Of a stretch of 64,000 nucleotides of DNA, positions 47,978 through 56,978 are shown one piece after another (within the stretch, counting starts at the first letter, position 1; each line of letters opens with the position of its first letter). This stretch comes from Nocardia altamirensis NBRC 108246. Lineage in GTDB: Bacteria; Actinomycetota; Actinomycetes; Mycobacteriales; Mycobacteriaceae. The stretch is taken from positions 1-64,000 of the forward strand of contig NZ_BDAY01000010.1 of the NCBI RefSeq assembly GCF_001612685.1, in the 5' to 3' direction. A program made the translations under genes and the position numbers. The notes beneath the pieces are model-generated. The model was not told the origin of the DNA, made no database searches, and saw only the letters and a program-made list of their open reading frames with translations.

Positions 47978-48922
47978 TCAATGAGCCTGCGGGAAGCAGA
48001 CTTCTGCGGCGGCATAGCCGAAAAGTGCGCGCCTGCCCGATATCGCGTCGATCGCTATCGTGGCCCGCCGACGGCGTCGATCCAGCCCGGTGACGCGGCC
48101 ACGGAACTCGATCGCTTGCGAGGTGAACGCCGGGATGCGCACGTAGTGCGTGTAGGGCGCGAACTGCGCGCGGAACCGGGTGACCGCCACGGGATCACCG
48201 AGCCAGGAGTTCAAGAACGTGGTGGCCAGGCCGAGTTTCAGCGACTCGGCGGCGACCGCAGGATCGGTGGCGTCGTGCTCGCCGACCACCCTGGCGAAAT
48301 CCCGCAGATCGTCGTGGGACAGGCGTATGGTGCGCGCAGGTAGCTCGGTGTCGATCGTCAGGTCGTCGAAAGCTACGGCGGGACACGCTATCCGGGTGGG
48401 TTCGTCCTCCGCAACGACGGTCAGTTCATCGAACGACCGCACGAGACCCGGTCGGCCGGGTACGCAGTCGTCGGCGGTTCTGGTCAGCAAAGCGGTCGTC
48501 CCGGTGTGCACCACCATGCCGTGCTGATCGATGAGCGCACCTTTGACCGTCAGCACGCGATAGTCGGCGAAATGGTGTCCGGACTCCACTCGGACGGCAC
48601 ACGTCAATTGATCGCCCGCGACCAGCGGCCTGCCGAAGTCGAATATGTGATCCACGTGCAGAATTCGAGACGGGCCATAGTTGTCGACCAGCGCACCGAG
48701 TATTTCGCGCTGCAACCCGACAAGAACCGCGGCAGCGAATGTCGACGGCGCGAGCAGCTCATCGAAGCCGAGCTCGACAGCCGCGTCCGCACTCCAGTGC
48801 GCCGGGTGAAAATCCTGGATGGCGCGGGCGAATTCACGAATCCGGGACCGGCGAACGACATATGGTGCCGTCGCGCCGTCTCGGTGCTCGATCAGGACCC
48901 TGGCCTGCTCGGACGATGTCAT
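47978..48922 (-). CDS. MaoC/HadAB-like double hot-dog protein with degenerate second domain
   Basis: 314 aa, a shorter relative of the fused HadAB protein at 62682-63749. The N-terminal half FARAIQDFHPAHWSADAAVELGFDELLAPSTF closely follows the other copy. The C-terminal half ends RFRAQFAPYTHYVRIPAFTSQAIEFRGRVTGLDRRRRRATIAIDA, yet the place of the hydratase motif GDSNPIHFSD reads GEHDATDPAV, so Asp and His of the active site are missing. It may be non-catalytic or have another role. The ATG at 48922 (MTSSEQ) is chosen by similarity. Confidence 0.78.
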   Translation of the reverse strand: MTSSEQARVLIEHRDGATAPYVVRRSRIREFARAIQDFHPAHWSADAAVELGFDELLAPSTFAAAVLVGLQREILGALVDNYGPSRILHVDHIFDFGRPLVAGDQLTCAVRVESGHHFADYRVLTVKGALIDQHGMVVHTGTTALLTRTADDCVPGRPGLVRSFDELTVVAEDEPTRIACPAVAFDDLTIDTELPARTIRLSHDDLRDFARVVGEHDATDPAVAAESLKLGLATTFLNSWLGDPVAVTRFRAQFAPYTHYVRIPAFTSQAIEFRGRVTGLDRRRRRATIAIDAISGRRALFGYAAAEVCFPQAH

Positions 48923-49230
48923 GGCGACCATCGTCGGACATCGGGGGCCACCTGCCAGGTAGTCGGCTGCCTCCCTGGACATCTCACGGTTCTTCGGGGG
49001 CATATTTGGTGAAGAACACCTGCGTTCCACCGAGCCGGGTCTAATGTGAAATACGGGGGGCTGTGTCGATTACCTAACCGTGGCAACACCTTTGGTGAAC
49101 TGTCCAGATCCCGATTCGCCCGCTGGGTCACTCGCACAACCGGCTCTAGTGTTGGCGCAGTTTCAGTGCCGTCGAATGACGTACCAGGCACTGCGGCTCG
49201 AATTATTGCGCAGAAACGGGAAGGCATGCC
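48923..49230. other. 308-base divergent intergenic region
   Basis: Between the MaoC-like gene and the lipase. It holds the small palindrome CACCTTTGGTG near 49087 and a lone CTGTCCAGA half-match near 49098, but no convincing promoter or gene. Confidence 0.5.
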
Positions 49231-50424
49231 ATGAAACGTAATTCGTCCTCGCTCACCGCAGCGGTATTCGTCGGGATATCGGCGCTCGTGTTCGGTATCT
49301 CCGGGGTCGGTGCGAACGCCGCACCGACCGCTGAACCGACGGACCAGACGCTCGCCGACTACATCGCCGCGGGCCGGAAGGCCGCACCGGTCGCCGAATC
49401 CGGCAGCGGCTCCGGCTCGGCCTGCACGTCCGGCAGCGGGGCAGGCTCGGGCAACGGATCAGGTAATTGCTACGGCGGCTCGGGCAGCAGCGCGGGACTG
49501 TCCGGTGGATATGCCAGCGACACAGTCGGATACGGCCCGCCGATGACCTCCTGGCTGGCCGCCTTCGGTTACGGCCTGCTCAATCCGGATGTCGCACCGC
49601 CGGGCGCGAACGACTGGGCATGCAAGCCGACCGCCGACCGGCCGCGCCCGGTGATCCTGCTGCACGGCACCTGGATGAACGCCTACAACGGATTCGCGTT
49701 CATGGGGCAGCCGATCAAGGACGCTGGCTTGTGCACCTTCACCGTCAATTACGGTCGGTCCACCCCGATCCAAGGCGGCGGCCTCGGTACGGTGCTGCCC
49801 GGCGCGATGGGCACCGGCTACATCCAGGACTCCGCCGCGCAGCTGGCGACGTTCGTGGACCGGGTGCTCGCCGCCACCGGCGCAGCCGAGGTCGATATCG
49901 TCGCGCACTCGCAGGGCGGCGCGATGGCCAACTGGTACACCAAGTTCCACGGCGGCGCAGACAAGGTGCGCCACCTGATCACCTTCGGCGCGACTCACCA
50001 CGGCACCACCCTGATCGGCATCGGCGCGCTCGGCCGCGCGATCAACAACTTCGGCATCGACATCCTCGGTTTCGTCGAGCTCTTCGTCGGCCATGCGGGC
50101 ATCCAGCAGACGGTCGGTTCGGATTTCGTCAACCGGCTCAACGCGAACGGTGACACCGTCGCAGGCGTCGACTACACCGTCGTCGGCTCCCGCTACGACG
50201 AAGTGACCACGCCGTACGAGCTGACCTTCCTCCGGCCCGTCGCCGGCGCGACGGTGCAGAACATCACCCTCCAAGACGGCTGCGAGCAGGACGTTTCCGA
50301 CCACCTGACGATCATGTACTCGCCACGCGCACTGTCCATCGCGCTGCGCGCGCTCGACCAGGCAGGCCCCGACCTCGTCTGCACCGCCAACCCATGGTTG
50401 CTCGGCGGGGGCGGAAAGCTCTAG
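49231..50424 (+). CDS. secreted lipase/esterase, alpha/beta hydrolase
   Basis: 397 aa. Sec signal peptide with hydrophobic core AAVFVGISALVFGISGVGANA, cleavage near residue 30. A Gly/Ser linker with two Cys (about 55-92) follows, then the hydrolase: PVILLHGTWMN (oxyanion loop, near 146), VDIVAHSQGGAMANWY (nucleophile Ser about 227) and VSDHLTIMYSP (His about 357). It resembles triacylglycerol lipases of the class 2/EstA type. GGGAAGG precedes the ATG. Acts outside the cell or in the envelope on esters or lipids. Confidence 0.88.
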   Translation: MKRNSSSLTAAVFVGISALVFGISGVGANAAPTAEPTDQTLADYIAAGRKAAPVAESGSGSGSACTSGSGAGSGNGSGNCYGGSGSSAGLSGGYASDTVGYGPPMTSWLAAFGYGLLNPDVAPPGANDWACKPTADRPRPVILLHGTWMNAYNGFAFMGQPIKDAGLCTFTVNYGRSTPIQGGGLGTVLPGAMGTGYIQDSAAQLATFVDRVLAATGAAEVDIVAHSQGGAMANWYTKFHGGADKVRHLITFGATHHGTTLIGIGALGRAINNFGIDILGFVELFVGHAGIQQTVGSDFVNRLNANGDTVAGVDYTVVGSRYDEVTTPYELTFLRPVAGATVQNITLQDGCEQDVSDHLTIMYSPRALSIALRALDQAGPDLVCTANPWLLGGGGKL

Positions 50425-50438
50425 CCCCGCGGCGCCGC

Positions 50439-51659
50439 TCAGGCGGTGCGGTAGGACCGCGCGACCAATGCCGAGCGCAGATACCACAGGCCCGACGGCT
50501 GCGACGGATCGAAACCGGTGAGCTGGCCGATCCGTTTGAGGCGATAGTCGACAGTGTTGGTGTGCACGTGCAGGACTCGCGCGGTCCGCTGGCGGTTGAG
50601 GTTGTTGCCGATGTGGCGCTGCAGGGTTTCCAGCAGTTCGGGATGCTCGTCCAGCGGGTCGAGCAACTGGCCGAGGTACTCACGGCCGGGACCCGGCCTG
50701 GTCAGCTGATATTCGAGCGCGAGCTCGTCGAACCGGTACAGCCCGGCCACCGCTTCCAGGCGCTGCACCATGTCGAGCAGTTCGTGGGCTTGATCGGCGG
50801 CGTTGGGAATCTGTTCCGGGGTGGCCTCGATCATGGTCGCGGTGATGCCGACCTGAGCGGCGTGCGACAACTGGGTCACCAGTCCGTCGAAGCCCTCGTT
50901 GTCGAATCCGTCCGACGGAATCAGCACGGTGCCACCGTCGACGCTGAGCAGCGACAACGCGCGATCACCGCAGCGCGTCGCGAGCTCGGCCTGCACCCGG
51001 CGCAGCTTGCGGCGCGCGACGACCTGGCTGTCGATCATCGGGTTGTTCTCCTCGCGGTGCGGCGGAATCGCCACGGCGAGAACGGCATACGAGGTGGCGA
51101 TGGCAATGCCGCATTCGCGGGCCATGGTGGAGGTACTGTGCCCGCCGAGCAGGGCCGAGGTCAACGTGTGCACCGCGGTGTGATGTTCGCTGACCACGGA
51201 GCGCAGTTCCCTGATGTAGGCGACCGAGATCGCCGAGCTGATCATGTCCAGCATTTCCAGCACCATCTTGGCGCCGTCGACCAGGCTGTCGTAGTCCTTG
51301 ATGGACGCGTCGGACACCACCAGGTCCAGGCCCATCTTGAAGCCCTCGTGGATCGAGTGGTGGATGGTGTCGATCGGCACGCCCTCGCGCGCCCAGCCCG
51401 CGGCGGCCTCTTGCAGGCGCTGCAGCTTTCCCGGGATGTCCTGGCCGTCGAGCATGCTGACCGCGAATTCGAGGCAGACCCTGGTGATGGTGGTGACGTC
51501 GCCGGAGATCGCGTCGGACGGCAGTGTGCCGCAGGGGATGACGTTCTCGACGAAGTGCCCGACCATCTGACGCGATAACGCGCGAACGTCCTTGAGTGGC
51601 TGGGACATCGGCTTACCTGCAAGGGTCAGGATCTGCCTCGCCGAGTTGTCGATCGACAT
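50439..51659 (-). CDS. CdaR/PucR-family transcription regulator
   Basis: 406 aa. Helical N-terminal sensor region; a GGDEF-like middle domain (ALLGGHSTSTMARECGIAIATSYAVLAVAIPPHREE and LRRVQAELATRCGDRALSLLSVDGGTVL); and a C-terminal HTH_30 (LETLQRHIGNNLNRQRTARVLHVHTNTVDYRLKRIGQLTG, near 345-385). AAGGAG stands before ATG 51659, which is preferred to an upstream in-frame Met. It converges on the lipase gene. A related protein without the HTH is encoded at 56979-57947. Confidence 0.87.
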   Translation of the reverse strand: MSIDNSARQILTLAGKPMSQPLKDVRALSRQMVGHFVENVIPCGTLPSDAISGDVTTITRVCLEFAVSMLDGQDIPGKLQRLQEAAAGWAREGVPIDTIHHSIHEGFKMGLDLVVSDASIKDYDSLVDGAKMVLEMLDMISSAISVAYIRELRSVVSEHHTAVHTLTSALLGGHSTSTMARECGIAIATSYAVLAVAIPPHREENNPMIDSQVVARRKLRRVQAELATRCGDRALSLLSVDGGTVLIPSDGFDNEGFDGLVTQLSHAAQVGITATMIEATPEQIPNAADQAHELLDMVQRLEAVAGLYRFDELALEYQLTRPGPGREYLGQLLDPLDEHPELLETLQRHIGNNLNRQRTARVLHVHTNTVDYRLKRIGQLTGFDPSQPSGLWYLRSALVARSYRTA

Positions 51660-52045
51660 TGACCACTCCTTCTGCCCCCGGATCTCGTTGTACCCGCCCC
51701 CGGGGATGTAGCTGTGCGGCGCATTCACACTAATCGTTCGGTCTTCGGCGCGGACCGATTCGCCGGGTTCTGTGCTCTAGATGGAGACTGGTCGGTTGGT
51801 GTTGGTGCTTTGTCACAACGGCCGCGCAACGGCGCTACCAGCGGATCCTTCGGTGACGAAATCCGGTACCAGCGGTTCTGTCGGTTGCCCCGAGCGCGGA
51901 CCGCCCTGGCGGTAGTATCGCTCGCGCTGGGCCAAACCCCAGGAACCAGGGGCTTGCCGGAGATATGCCGTGCCGGAGAGGGTGTGCAGTACCGGCATGG
52001 GTGCGCGGCAGGATGGCAGGGATGACGAACCGATAGGGGCTTGCG
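51660..52045. other. 386-base intergenic region with a short leader frame
   Basis: No clear gene. TAGTAT near 51914 may be a -10 for the rightward gene. Near-repeats containing AGGGGCTTGC stand at about 51944 and 52038; the second one provides the ribosome site of the HAD gene. A 23-codon frame (51965-52036, ATG after GGAG, two Cys) ends nine bases before the HAD start. Confidence 0.45.
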
Positions 52046-52522
52046 GTGAGACCGGCTCTGAGATGTCTTGTCTGGGAACTGGACAACACATTGTGGGACG
52101 GCGCGGTCAGCGAGGCGTCCAGTGGCGCACTACGTCCGGCGGCGCTGCGCACGCTGCGGCTGCTCAGCGAGCGCGGCATCTGGCACGCCGTGGCCAGCCG
52201 GGGTGATCACGACTTGACCATGGCCACCCTGTACCGGCGCGGCGTCTACGAGATGTTCTCCGCCGTCGAAATCGGCTGGGGCCCGAAGTCTTCGGCGATC
52301 ATCCGGATCGGCGCGACGCTCGGGCTGAGCTTGGACACCATCGGCTTCATCGACGACGAGCCGGTCGAACGCGCCGAAGTGACCCGCGCGCTGCCCAAGG
52401 TGCGCTGCTATGCCGCCCGCAATGTCGACGTGCTTCCGGTGCTGCCGGACTTCCGGCCTGCGGTGCCGTCCGGACCGAACCGCACCCCGCCGATCGGCTT
52501 CGCCCGGGTACCCGCGCTGTAG
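52046..52522 (+). CDS. FkbH-like HAD-IIIC protein lacking the nucleophile Asp
   Basis: 158 aa, one HAD domain. CLVWELDNTLWDG (residues 7-19) is motif I of the FkbH/HAD-IIIC group, normally DLDNTLW: Glu11 replaces the phosphorylated Asp while Asp13 is kept. Other motifs are present: VASRGDHD, GWGPKSSAIIRIGATLGLSLDTIGFIDDEPVERAEV with Lys and the paired Asp. Phosphatase or phosphotransfer chemistry is doubtful; a binding or regulatory role is possible. GTG start after AGGGG. No polyketide or glyceryl-carrier genes are nearby. Confidence 0.8.
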   Translation: MRPALRCLVWELDNTLWDGAVSEASSGALRPAALRTLRLLSERGIWHAVASRGDHDLTMATLYRRGVYEMFSAVEIGWGPKSSAIIRIGATLGLSLDTIGFIDDEPVERAEVTRALPKVRCYAARNVDVLPVLPDFRPAVPSGPNRTPPIGFARVPAL

Positions 52523-52535
52523 ACCCGCCGTTTTC

Positions 52536-52567
52536 CGTGCCCGCCCGCCCTCCGGCGTGCGGGCACG
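52536..52567 (+). terminator. terminator after the HAD gene
   Basis: CGTGCCCGC (52536-52544) pairs with GCGGGCACG (52559-52567), followed by TTT, between convergent genes. Confidence 0.7.
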
Positions 52568-52588
52568 TTTGCATTGCGGCCCTGCGGA

Positions 52589-53455
52589 TTACGCGGGCAC
52601 CGCGATTTCGAGCGCCCGCAGGCGGGCGGGATCCGCGATCACTTCATAGGCCGCGATCCGATCGTCGCGCACGGTGACAACAAGCGCGAGCAGCAGCCGC
52701 CCACGCGGCGCGACAAGGATGCCGATCGCGCCGTCGACAACGGCAAGCGCGGCCACCCGCGAACGGCGTTGCAGCAGTACGGTTTCCTTCGCCACCTCGG
52801 TCGCGCCCGCGACCACGGCGGCGATTCCGGCGGGCAGCGCGGCGGGATCGGCGATCCGCACCACATCTGGGGCGAGCACCGCGAGCAGTGCCGCCAGGTC
52901 GCCGCCGCGGGCCGCGGTCAGGAACGCCTCGACCACCGGCCGCTGCACAGCGAGTCCCGGCGTGGTTTCCCCGCGCACTCGCTGCCGCGCGCGGCTCGCC
53001 AGCTTCTTCGTGGTCGCCGGTGTCCGCCCGACGATCGGCGCGATCTGATCGAACGGCAGCGCGAACAGGTCGTGCAGCACAAACGCCACCCGCTCGTCCG
53101 GCCCGAGCCGGTCAAGCACCACGAGCAGCGCGCGACCGACCGAATCGATCAGCACCGCTTCCTGTTCCGGATCGCTGTCGTAGGCGGTGTCGCCGAGTTC
53201 GGCGAGCAGGTCCAGCGGATCCTCCCGCCGAGTCGCGCGGGCCCGCAGCATGTCCAGGCAGATCCGGGACACCACCGTGGTCAGCCAGCCAGGCAGGTTC
53301 GCCACCTCACTGGTGTCGTGCCCCGCCAGCCGCAGCCAGGTCTCCTGCACTGCGTCCTCGGCCTCGCTCAGCGATCCGAGCATCCGGTAGGCCACCGCGC
53401 GCAACTGGCCGCGCTGCGTCTCGAAACGCTGCGCCAGCAGGTCTTGCGCGTGCAT
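52589..53455 (-). CDS. ECF41-type RNA polymerase sigma factor with SnoaL-like C-terminus
   Basis: 288 aa. Region 2 near residues 10-75 (RGQLRAVAYRMLGSLSEAEDAVQETWLRL), region 4 near 110-165 (LDRLGPDERVAFVLHDLFALPFDQIAPIVGRTPATTKKLASRARQRV), then a fused NTF2/SnoaL-like domain to the end. This layout defines the ECF41/SigJ type, where the C-terminal domain controls activity and no separate anti-sigma factor is needed. It is divergent from a DoxX-family gene that it may control. Confidence 0.9.
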   Translation of the reverse strand: MHAQDLLAQRFETQRGQLRAVAYRMLGSLSEAEDAVQETWLRLAGHDTSEVANLPGWLTTVVSRICLDMLRARATRREDPLDLLAELGDTAYDSDPEQEAVLIDSVGRALLVVLDRLGPDERVAFVLHDLFALPFDQIAPIVGRTPATTKKLASRARQRVRGETTPGLAVQRPVVEAFLTAARGGDLAALLAVLAPDVVRIADPAALPAGIAAVVAGATEVAKETVLLQRRSRVAALAVVDGAIGILVAPRGRLLLALVVTVRDDRIAAYEVIADPARLRALEIAVPA

Positions 53456-53479
53456 CGGTCACCTTTCCGTTCCGCCGTC

Positions 53480-53506
53480 CGTCACACGGAAGACAGCGCA
53501 ACGATC
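53480..53506 (+). promoter_or_regulatory. possible ECF41-type promoter for the DoxX-family gene
   Basis: CGTCACA (53480-53486), 15 bases, then CGATC (53502-53506). This resembles, from memory, the TGTCACA...CGTC pattern reported for ECF41 targets, and ends 40 bases before the DoxX start. Confidence 0.35.
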
Positions 53507-53545
53507 GCAGACCGATCTGCACCACGAAACAGGAGGGTCTCCCCC

Positions 53546-53893
53546 ATGTCCACCGCCTACATCATCGTCACCGTCGTCGCCGCGATCGCCATGCTGATCG
53601 CGACAGGCATCGATGTCTTTCGCGCCCAATGGGTGCGCGACAACATGAAAAGCTACGGGCTCCCCGAATGGACGCTCTATCCGTTGGCCGTCATCAAGGC
53701 CGCAGGCGCGCTCGGCCTCCTAGTCGGCCTTGTCATCCCCGCGCTCGGCCTGGCCGCCGCGATCTGCCTCGTCCTCTATTTCCTCGGCGCGATCCTCACC
53801 ATCCTGCGCGCCCGCGGCTACGGCGACCTCGCCTATCCGATGCCCTATCTGGCGCTGGCGGCAGGCTCGCTCGGCTTGTTCGTCGCCTCCTGA
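53546..53893 (+). CDS. DoxX-family membrane protein
   Basis: 115 aa with four hydrophobic helices. YIIVTVVAAIAMLIATGIDVFRA, MKSYGLPEWTLYPLAVIKAAGALGLLVGLVIPALGLAAAICLVLYFLGAI matches the DoxX-like family. AGGAGG precedes the ATG. DoxX-type proteins are often linked to thiol or oxidative stress, but this member is uncharacterised. It ends one base before the stop of a convergent GMC oxidoreductase. Confidence 0.8.
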   Translation: MSTAYIIVTVVAAIAMLIATGIDVFRAQWVRDNMKSYGLPEWTLYPLAVIKAAGALGLLVGLVIPALGLAAAICLVLYFLGAILTILRARGYGDLAYPMPYLALAAGSLGLFVAS

Positions 53894-53894
53894 G

Positions 53895-55478
53895 TCACCC
53901 CTTCAGGATGAACTGCGCCGCCTGCTCGCCGATGAAGACCGCGGGGGCGTGCGTGTGGCCACGGATCAGCATCGGCATGACCGACGCGTCGGCGACCCGA
54001 AGACCTTGGACGCCACGGACTTCCAGGCGCGGGTTGACGACGCTGGCCACGTCGGTGCCCATCCGGCAGGTGCCGACCGGGTGATACAGGGTGTGCGAGT
54101 AGCCGTTCAGCGCGAGCTCGAGGGCGGCCTCCCGATGCAGCGGCGCCTGCGGCGGGTAGATCATCGGGCCGAGCACGGCCTTCATCGCAGGCGCGTCGGC
54201 GATGTCGGCGCAGATCCGCAGGCCCGCCATCAACGCGGCGCGATCCGCGCCCGCACTGTCGGACAGGTAGCGCGGGTCGATCATCGGCTTGGCGGCCGGA
54301 TCAGGCGAGGTGAGCGTGATCCGGCCCCGGCTGTGCGGGCGCAGCAGGACCGCGGCGAGGATGTTGCCGTGCTCGGTCGGATCGAGCAGACCCTCGTAAT
54401 AGAACGGGGCAGGCGCATAGATGAGCTCGAGATCGGGCAGATCGAGTTCGGGTGTGCTGCGCACGAATCCGTACGCCTCGCCGACATTGGAGGTCAGCAT
54501 GCCACGATGCCGGATCAGGTAGTCGAGCAGCTGGCGCGGCTTCTCGGCGGCGAACAGTGAGTCCGCCACCGTGTAGCCGAGGCCGGCGACGAGATGGTCC
54601 TGCAGGTTCGCGCCCACCTCCGGTGCGTGGCGCAACGCGCGAATACCCTGGCGCGCCAACTCGTCCCGGTCGCCGATGCCCGAAAGCATCAGCAGCTGCG
54701 GACTGTTGATCGCGCCACCGCAGAGAATGACCTCGCGGCGCGCCGCGACCCGGTGCGGCCCGCCACCCTGGTGGTATTCGACACCGGCGGCTTGGGTGCC
54801 TTCGAAGAGCACCCTGGTGGCCAGCGCCTCGGTGCGGACCGTCAGGTTCGGGCGGCGCATGGCGGGTTTCAGGTAGCCGTCCGCGGTGCTCCAGCGCCTG
54901 CCGCCGTGCTGGGTCACCATCGTCTGGCAGAACCCCTCCGGCTCCGGCCGATTCGGCGGCTCCAGCTCGAAGCCCGCCTCCTGCACCGCACGCAGGTACG
55001 CGGCGGTCGAGGTGCGGGGACTGCGCTGCCGCGAGATGTGCAGCGGACCGGCGGCGCCCTCGTCCGGATACTGCGCGTCCTCGACATTTTCGATCCGCCG
55101 GAACTGGTCGACCGCGGCCGCGAACCCCCACTCCTCACCCGCAAGCAGCGCCCACTCGTCGTAGTCGGCCCGGAACCCGCGCACCCACATCATCGCGTTC
55201 ATCGACGACGAGCCGCCGAACATTTTGCCGCGCGGCCAGTAGATCTGCCGATTCTTCAGCTCCGGCTGCGGTTCGGTGAGATAGTCCCAATCGACCTCGG
55301 AGCGAAACAGTTTCGCGAACCCCGCGGGAATATGGGCAAACTTGTTCTTGTCCGGCGGCCCCGCCTCCAGCAGCACCACCGTGGTCGCGGGGTCCGCACT
55401 GAGCCGATTCGCCAGCACCGCGCCCGCCGATCCGGAGCCGACAATCACGTAGTCCGCAGTAAGCCCATCTGGTTGCAC
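53895..55478 (-). CDS. GMC-family FAD oxidoreductase, choline dehydrogenase-like
   Basis: 527 aa. [31 protein letters not shown] (residues 10-40) binds [21 protein letters not shown] and [21 protein letters not shown] are the two GMC signatures; [15 protein letters not shown] holds the catalytic His. Members oxidise primary alcohols. No betaine aldehyde dehydrogenase is adjacent, so choline is not a strong guess; a long-chain or terpene alcohol is also possible. It starts at GTG. Confidence 0.87.
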   Translation of the reverse strand: MQPDGLTADYVIVGSGSAGAVLANRLSADPATTVVLLEAGPPDKNKFAHIPAGFAKLFRSEVDWDYLTEPQPELKNRQIYWPRGKMFGGSSSMNAMMWVRGFRADYDEWALLAGEEWGFAAAVDQFRRIENVEDAQYPDEGAAGPLHISRQRSPRTSTAAYLRAVQEAGFELEPPNRPEPEGFCQTMVTQHGGRRWSTADGYLKPAMRRPNLTVRTEALATRVLFEGTQAAGVEYHQGGGPHRVAARREVILCGGAINSPQLLMLSGIGDRDELARQGIRALRHAPEVGANLQDHLVAGLGYTVADSLFAAEKPRQLLDYLIRHRGMLTSNVGEAYGFVRSTPELDLPDLELIYAPAPFYYEGLLDPTEHGNILAAVLLRPHSRGRITLTSPDPAAKPMIDPRYLSDSAGADRAALMAGLRICADIADAPAMKAVLGPMIYPPQAPLHREAALELALNGYSHTLYHPVGTCRMGTDVASVVNPRLEVRGVQGLRVADASVMPMLIRGHTHAPAVFIGEQAAQFILKG

Positions 55479-55585
55479 TGTCCCACTCCGATCTGCACGC
55501 CTACGGCAAAGATACGAGCTACCGGTGGACCGTTGTCCACTTTCGGCGCAACCGGAGCCAACTCACCGCCAAGGGAACTAGCACT

Positions 55586-56623
55586 TCACTCGGGGGTCGG
55601 CAGGCCGAGTCCCTGTGCCAGCGCCTGCCAGGCGCGCGGCAGGCCTGCCTCGAAGTCGGGCCAGGAATGCATGCCTGCCGGGCTGTAGTCGATGGTGGCG
55701 GGAATGTTCAGCTCGCCGAGTCTGGCGGCGAAGCGCTCGGTGCACGAGCGCGCGCCCGCCTCCAATGCCGTACCGCCGCCTGCCAACCGCAGCGCGTCGG
55801 CGACCGACGGCGACTGTGCGATCGCGACCAAGTCGGCGTCGGTCGGTGCACCGGTAGCGGCGGAGAGGTAGATCGCGGTGCCGCGCAACTCTTCCGCGCC
55901 GAGCACGCTGTCATGGGCCGCCCACTCCGGCGAAGACGGTGGGCCCCACAGGTTTTCCACGTTGCCGCCGCGCGAAGCCACCGTGATGGTGGTGACGGCG
56001 TGACCCAAAGGGTCTGCGGTGGAATAACATCCGCTCATGCCCGCAACGGCACGATAACGGCCGGGGTGCCGCTGGGCCAGCATCATCGCGGCCTGCGCAC
56101 CCATGGAGACCCCGGCGATGGCGCGACGCCCGTCGGACTTCAGCAGCGACTCGACGATCGGCGGCAGCTCGCCGGTGAGGAACGTTTCCCAGCGATTCAG
56201 GCCGAGCGCGGTGTCGTGGCGCACCCAGTCGCTGTACATGCTGCCGGTGCCGCCACCGGGCACCACCACGTCTACCGGCTTGTCCGCGAAGTATTTCGCC
56301 GCGCCGCCCTTGCTCAGCCAACCCGAGGTGGCGTCGCCGTCGACGCCGTCGAGCAGGTACAGCGTCGGCCGTGGCGCGGCGCCCGCACCGCGCAGCACGT
56401 CGACCTCGATGACCCGCCGCATGGCCGCGGAGGCGATCTTCAGGCGATCGTGCTGGGGTCCGACATTCTCGACGGCGAGCAGTCCGGTCCTGGTCATCGA
56501 CGGATCGATGGCGGGTGGCGGACCGCTCGGCACCCCGGGGACGTCGTCTGCGACCGCGGGCGCGGCGACGGCCGCGAGAACGATGGCTATTGCCGCCGTG
56601 CTGATCGGGCCCCGCAGACTCAT
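55586..56623 (-). CDS. secreted antigen-85-like esterase/mycolyltransferase
   Basis: 345 aa. Signal peptide AAIAIVLAAVAAPAVADD, cleaved near residue 26. The hydrolase has RPTLYLLDGVDG, DVVVPGGGTGSMYSDWVRHD, WETFLTGELPPIVESLL, and AIAGVSMGAQAAMMLAQRHPGRYRAVAGMSG with the nucleophile Ser in GVSMG; HSWPDFEAGLPRAWQAL gives the C-terminal His. This is the esterase D/antigen 85 fold used to transfer mycolates to trehalose and arabinogalactan. Whether it acts as mycolyltransferase or simple esterase is not shown. Confidence 0.85.
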   Translation of the reverse strand: MSLRGPISTAAIAIVLAAVAAPAVADDVPGVPSGPPPAIDPSMTRTGLLAVENVGPQHDRLKIASAAMRRVIEVDVLRGAGAAPRPTLYLLDGVDGDATSGWLSKGGAAKYFADKPVDVVVPGGGTGSMYSDWVRHDTALGLNRWETFLTGELPPIVESLLKSDGRRAIAGVSMGAQAAMMLAQRHPGRYRAVAGMSGCYSTADPLGHAVTTITVASRGGNVENLWGPPSSPEWAAHDSVLGAEELRGTAIYLSAATGAPTDADLVAIAQSPSVADALRLAGGGTALEAGARSCTERFAARLGELNIPATIDYSPAGMHSWPDFEAGLPRAWQALAQGLGLPTPE

Positions 56624-56978
56624 CGCGCTACGACACCTCGTACTGCCTGGTCGGCGGGCGATCCAGGCAATCGGCCACGCGCGGCCGCGGCCACGATGGC
56701 GCGGCGCATTGCGCGAGAGCAGGTGGAGCGGTCATCGGTCATGCACAGGTTTTCGTCGGTGGCTTCGGGTCGGAGCCTACGCCCGACGGTGGGCGCGGCA
56801 CACACTGTTCCGGAGTTCTTATGACAATTCCCGGTGGCTGCTGCCGGGCAAACGAGTGAACTTTCGGCGACTAATTCCGGAATGCGGAGCGTGTCGCGAT
56901 CGGTCGGTGCGGTGGTCAACCGAACTCCTCTGTTCTCGGCGCGACCCGGCACGGCGCGATCGACGATAGTGTGAAATC
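56624..56978. other. 355-base region without a convincing gene
   Basis: A 120-codon leftward frame (56620-56982) overlaps the esterase start by four bases, but its sequence is Arg/Ala-rich without any recognisable fold. Promoter and leader of the esterase gene are expected here. Confidence 0.4.

Noticed and set aside
49096-49107. CTGTCCAGATCC as a fifth copy of the cyp51-locus operator
   Set aside because: Only the left half matches; the TGTCC half is missing and the context is unrelated.
51920-52045. Possible c-di-AMP (ydaO-type) or other riboswitch
   Set aside because: CAGGAACC and GGGGC blocks recall parts of the motif, but the second conserved GGGGUGAAUC-like block is absent and the downstream gene is not a usual target.
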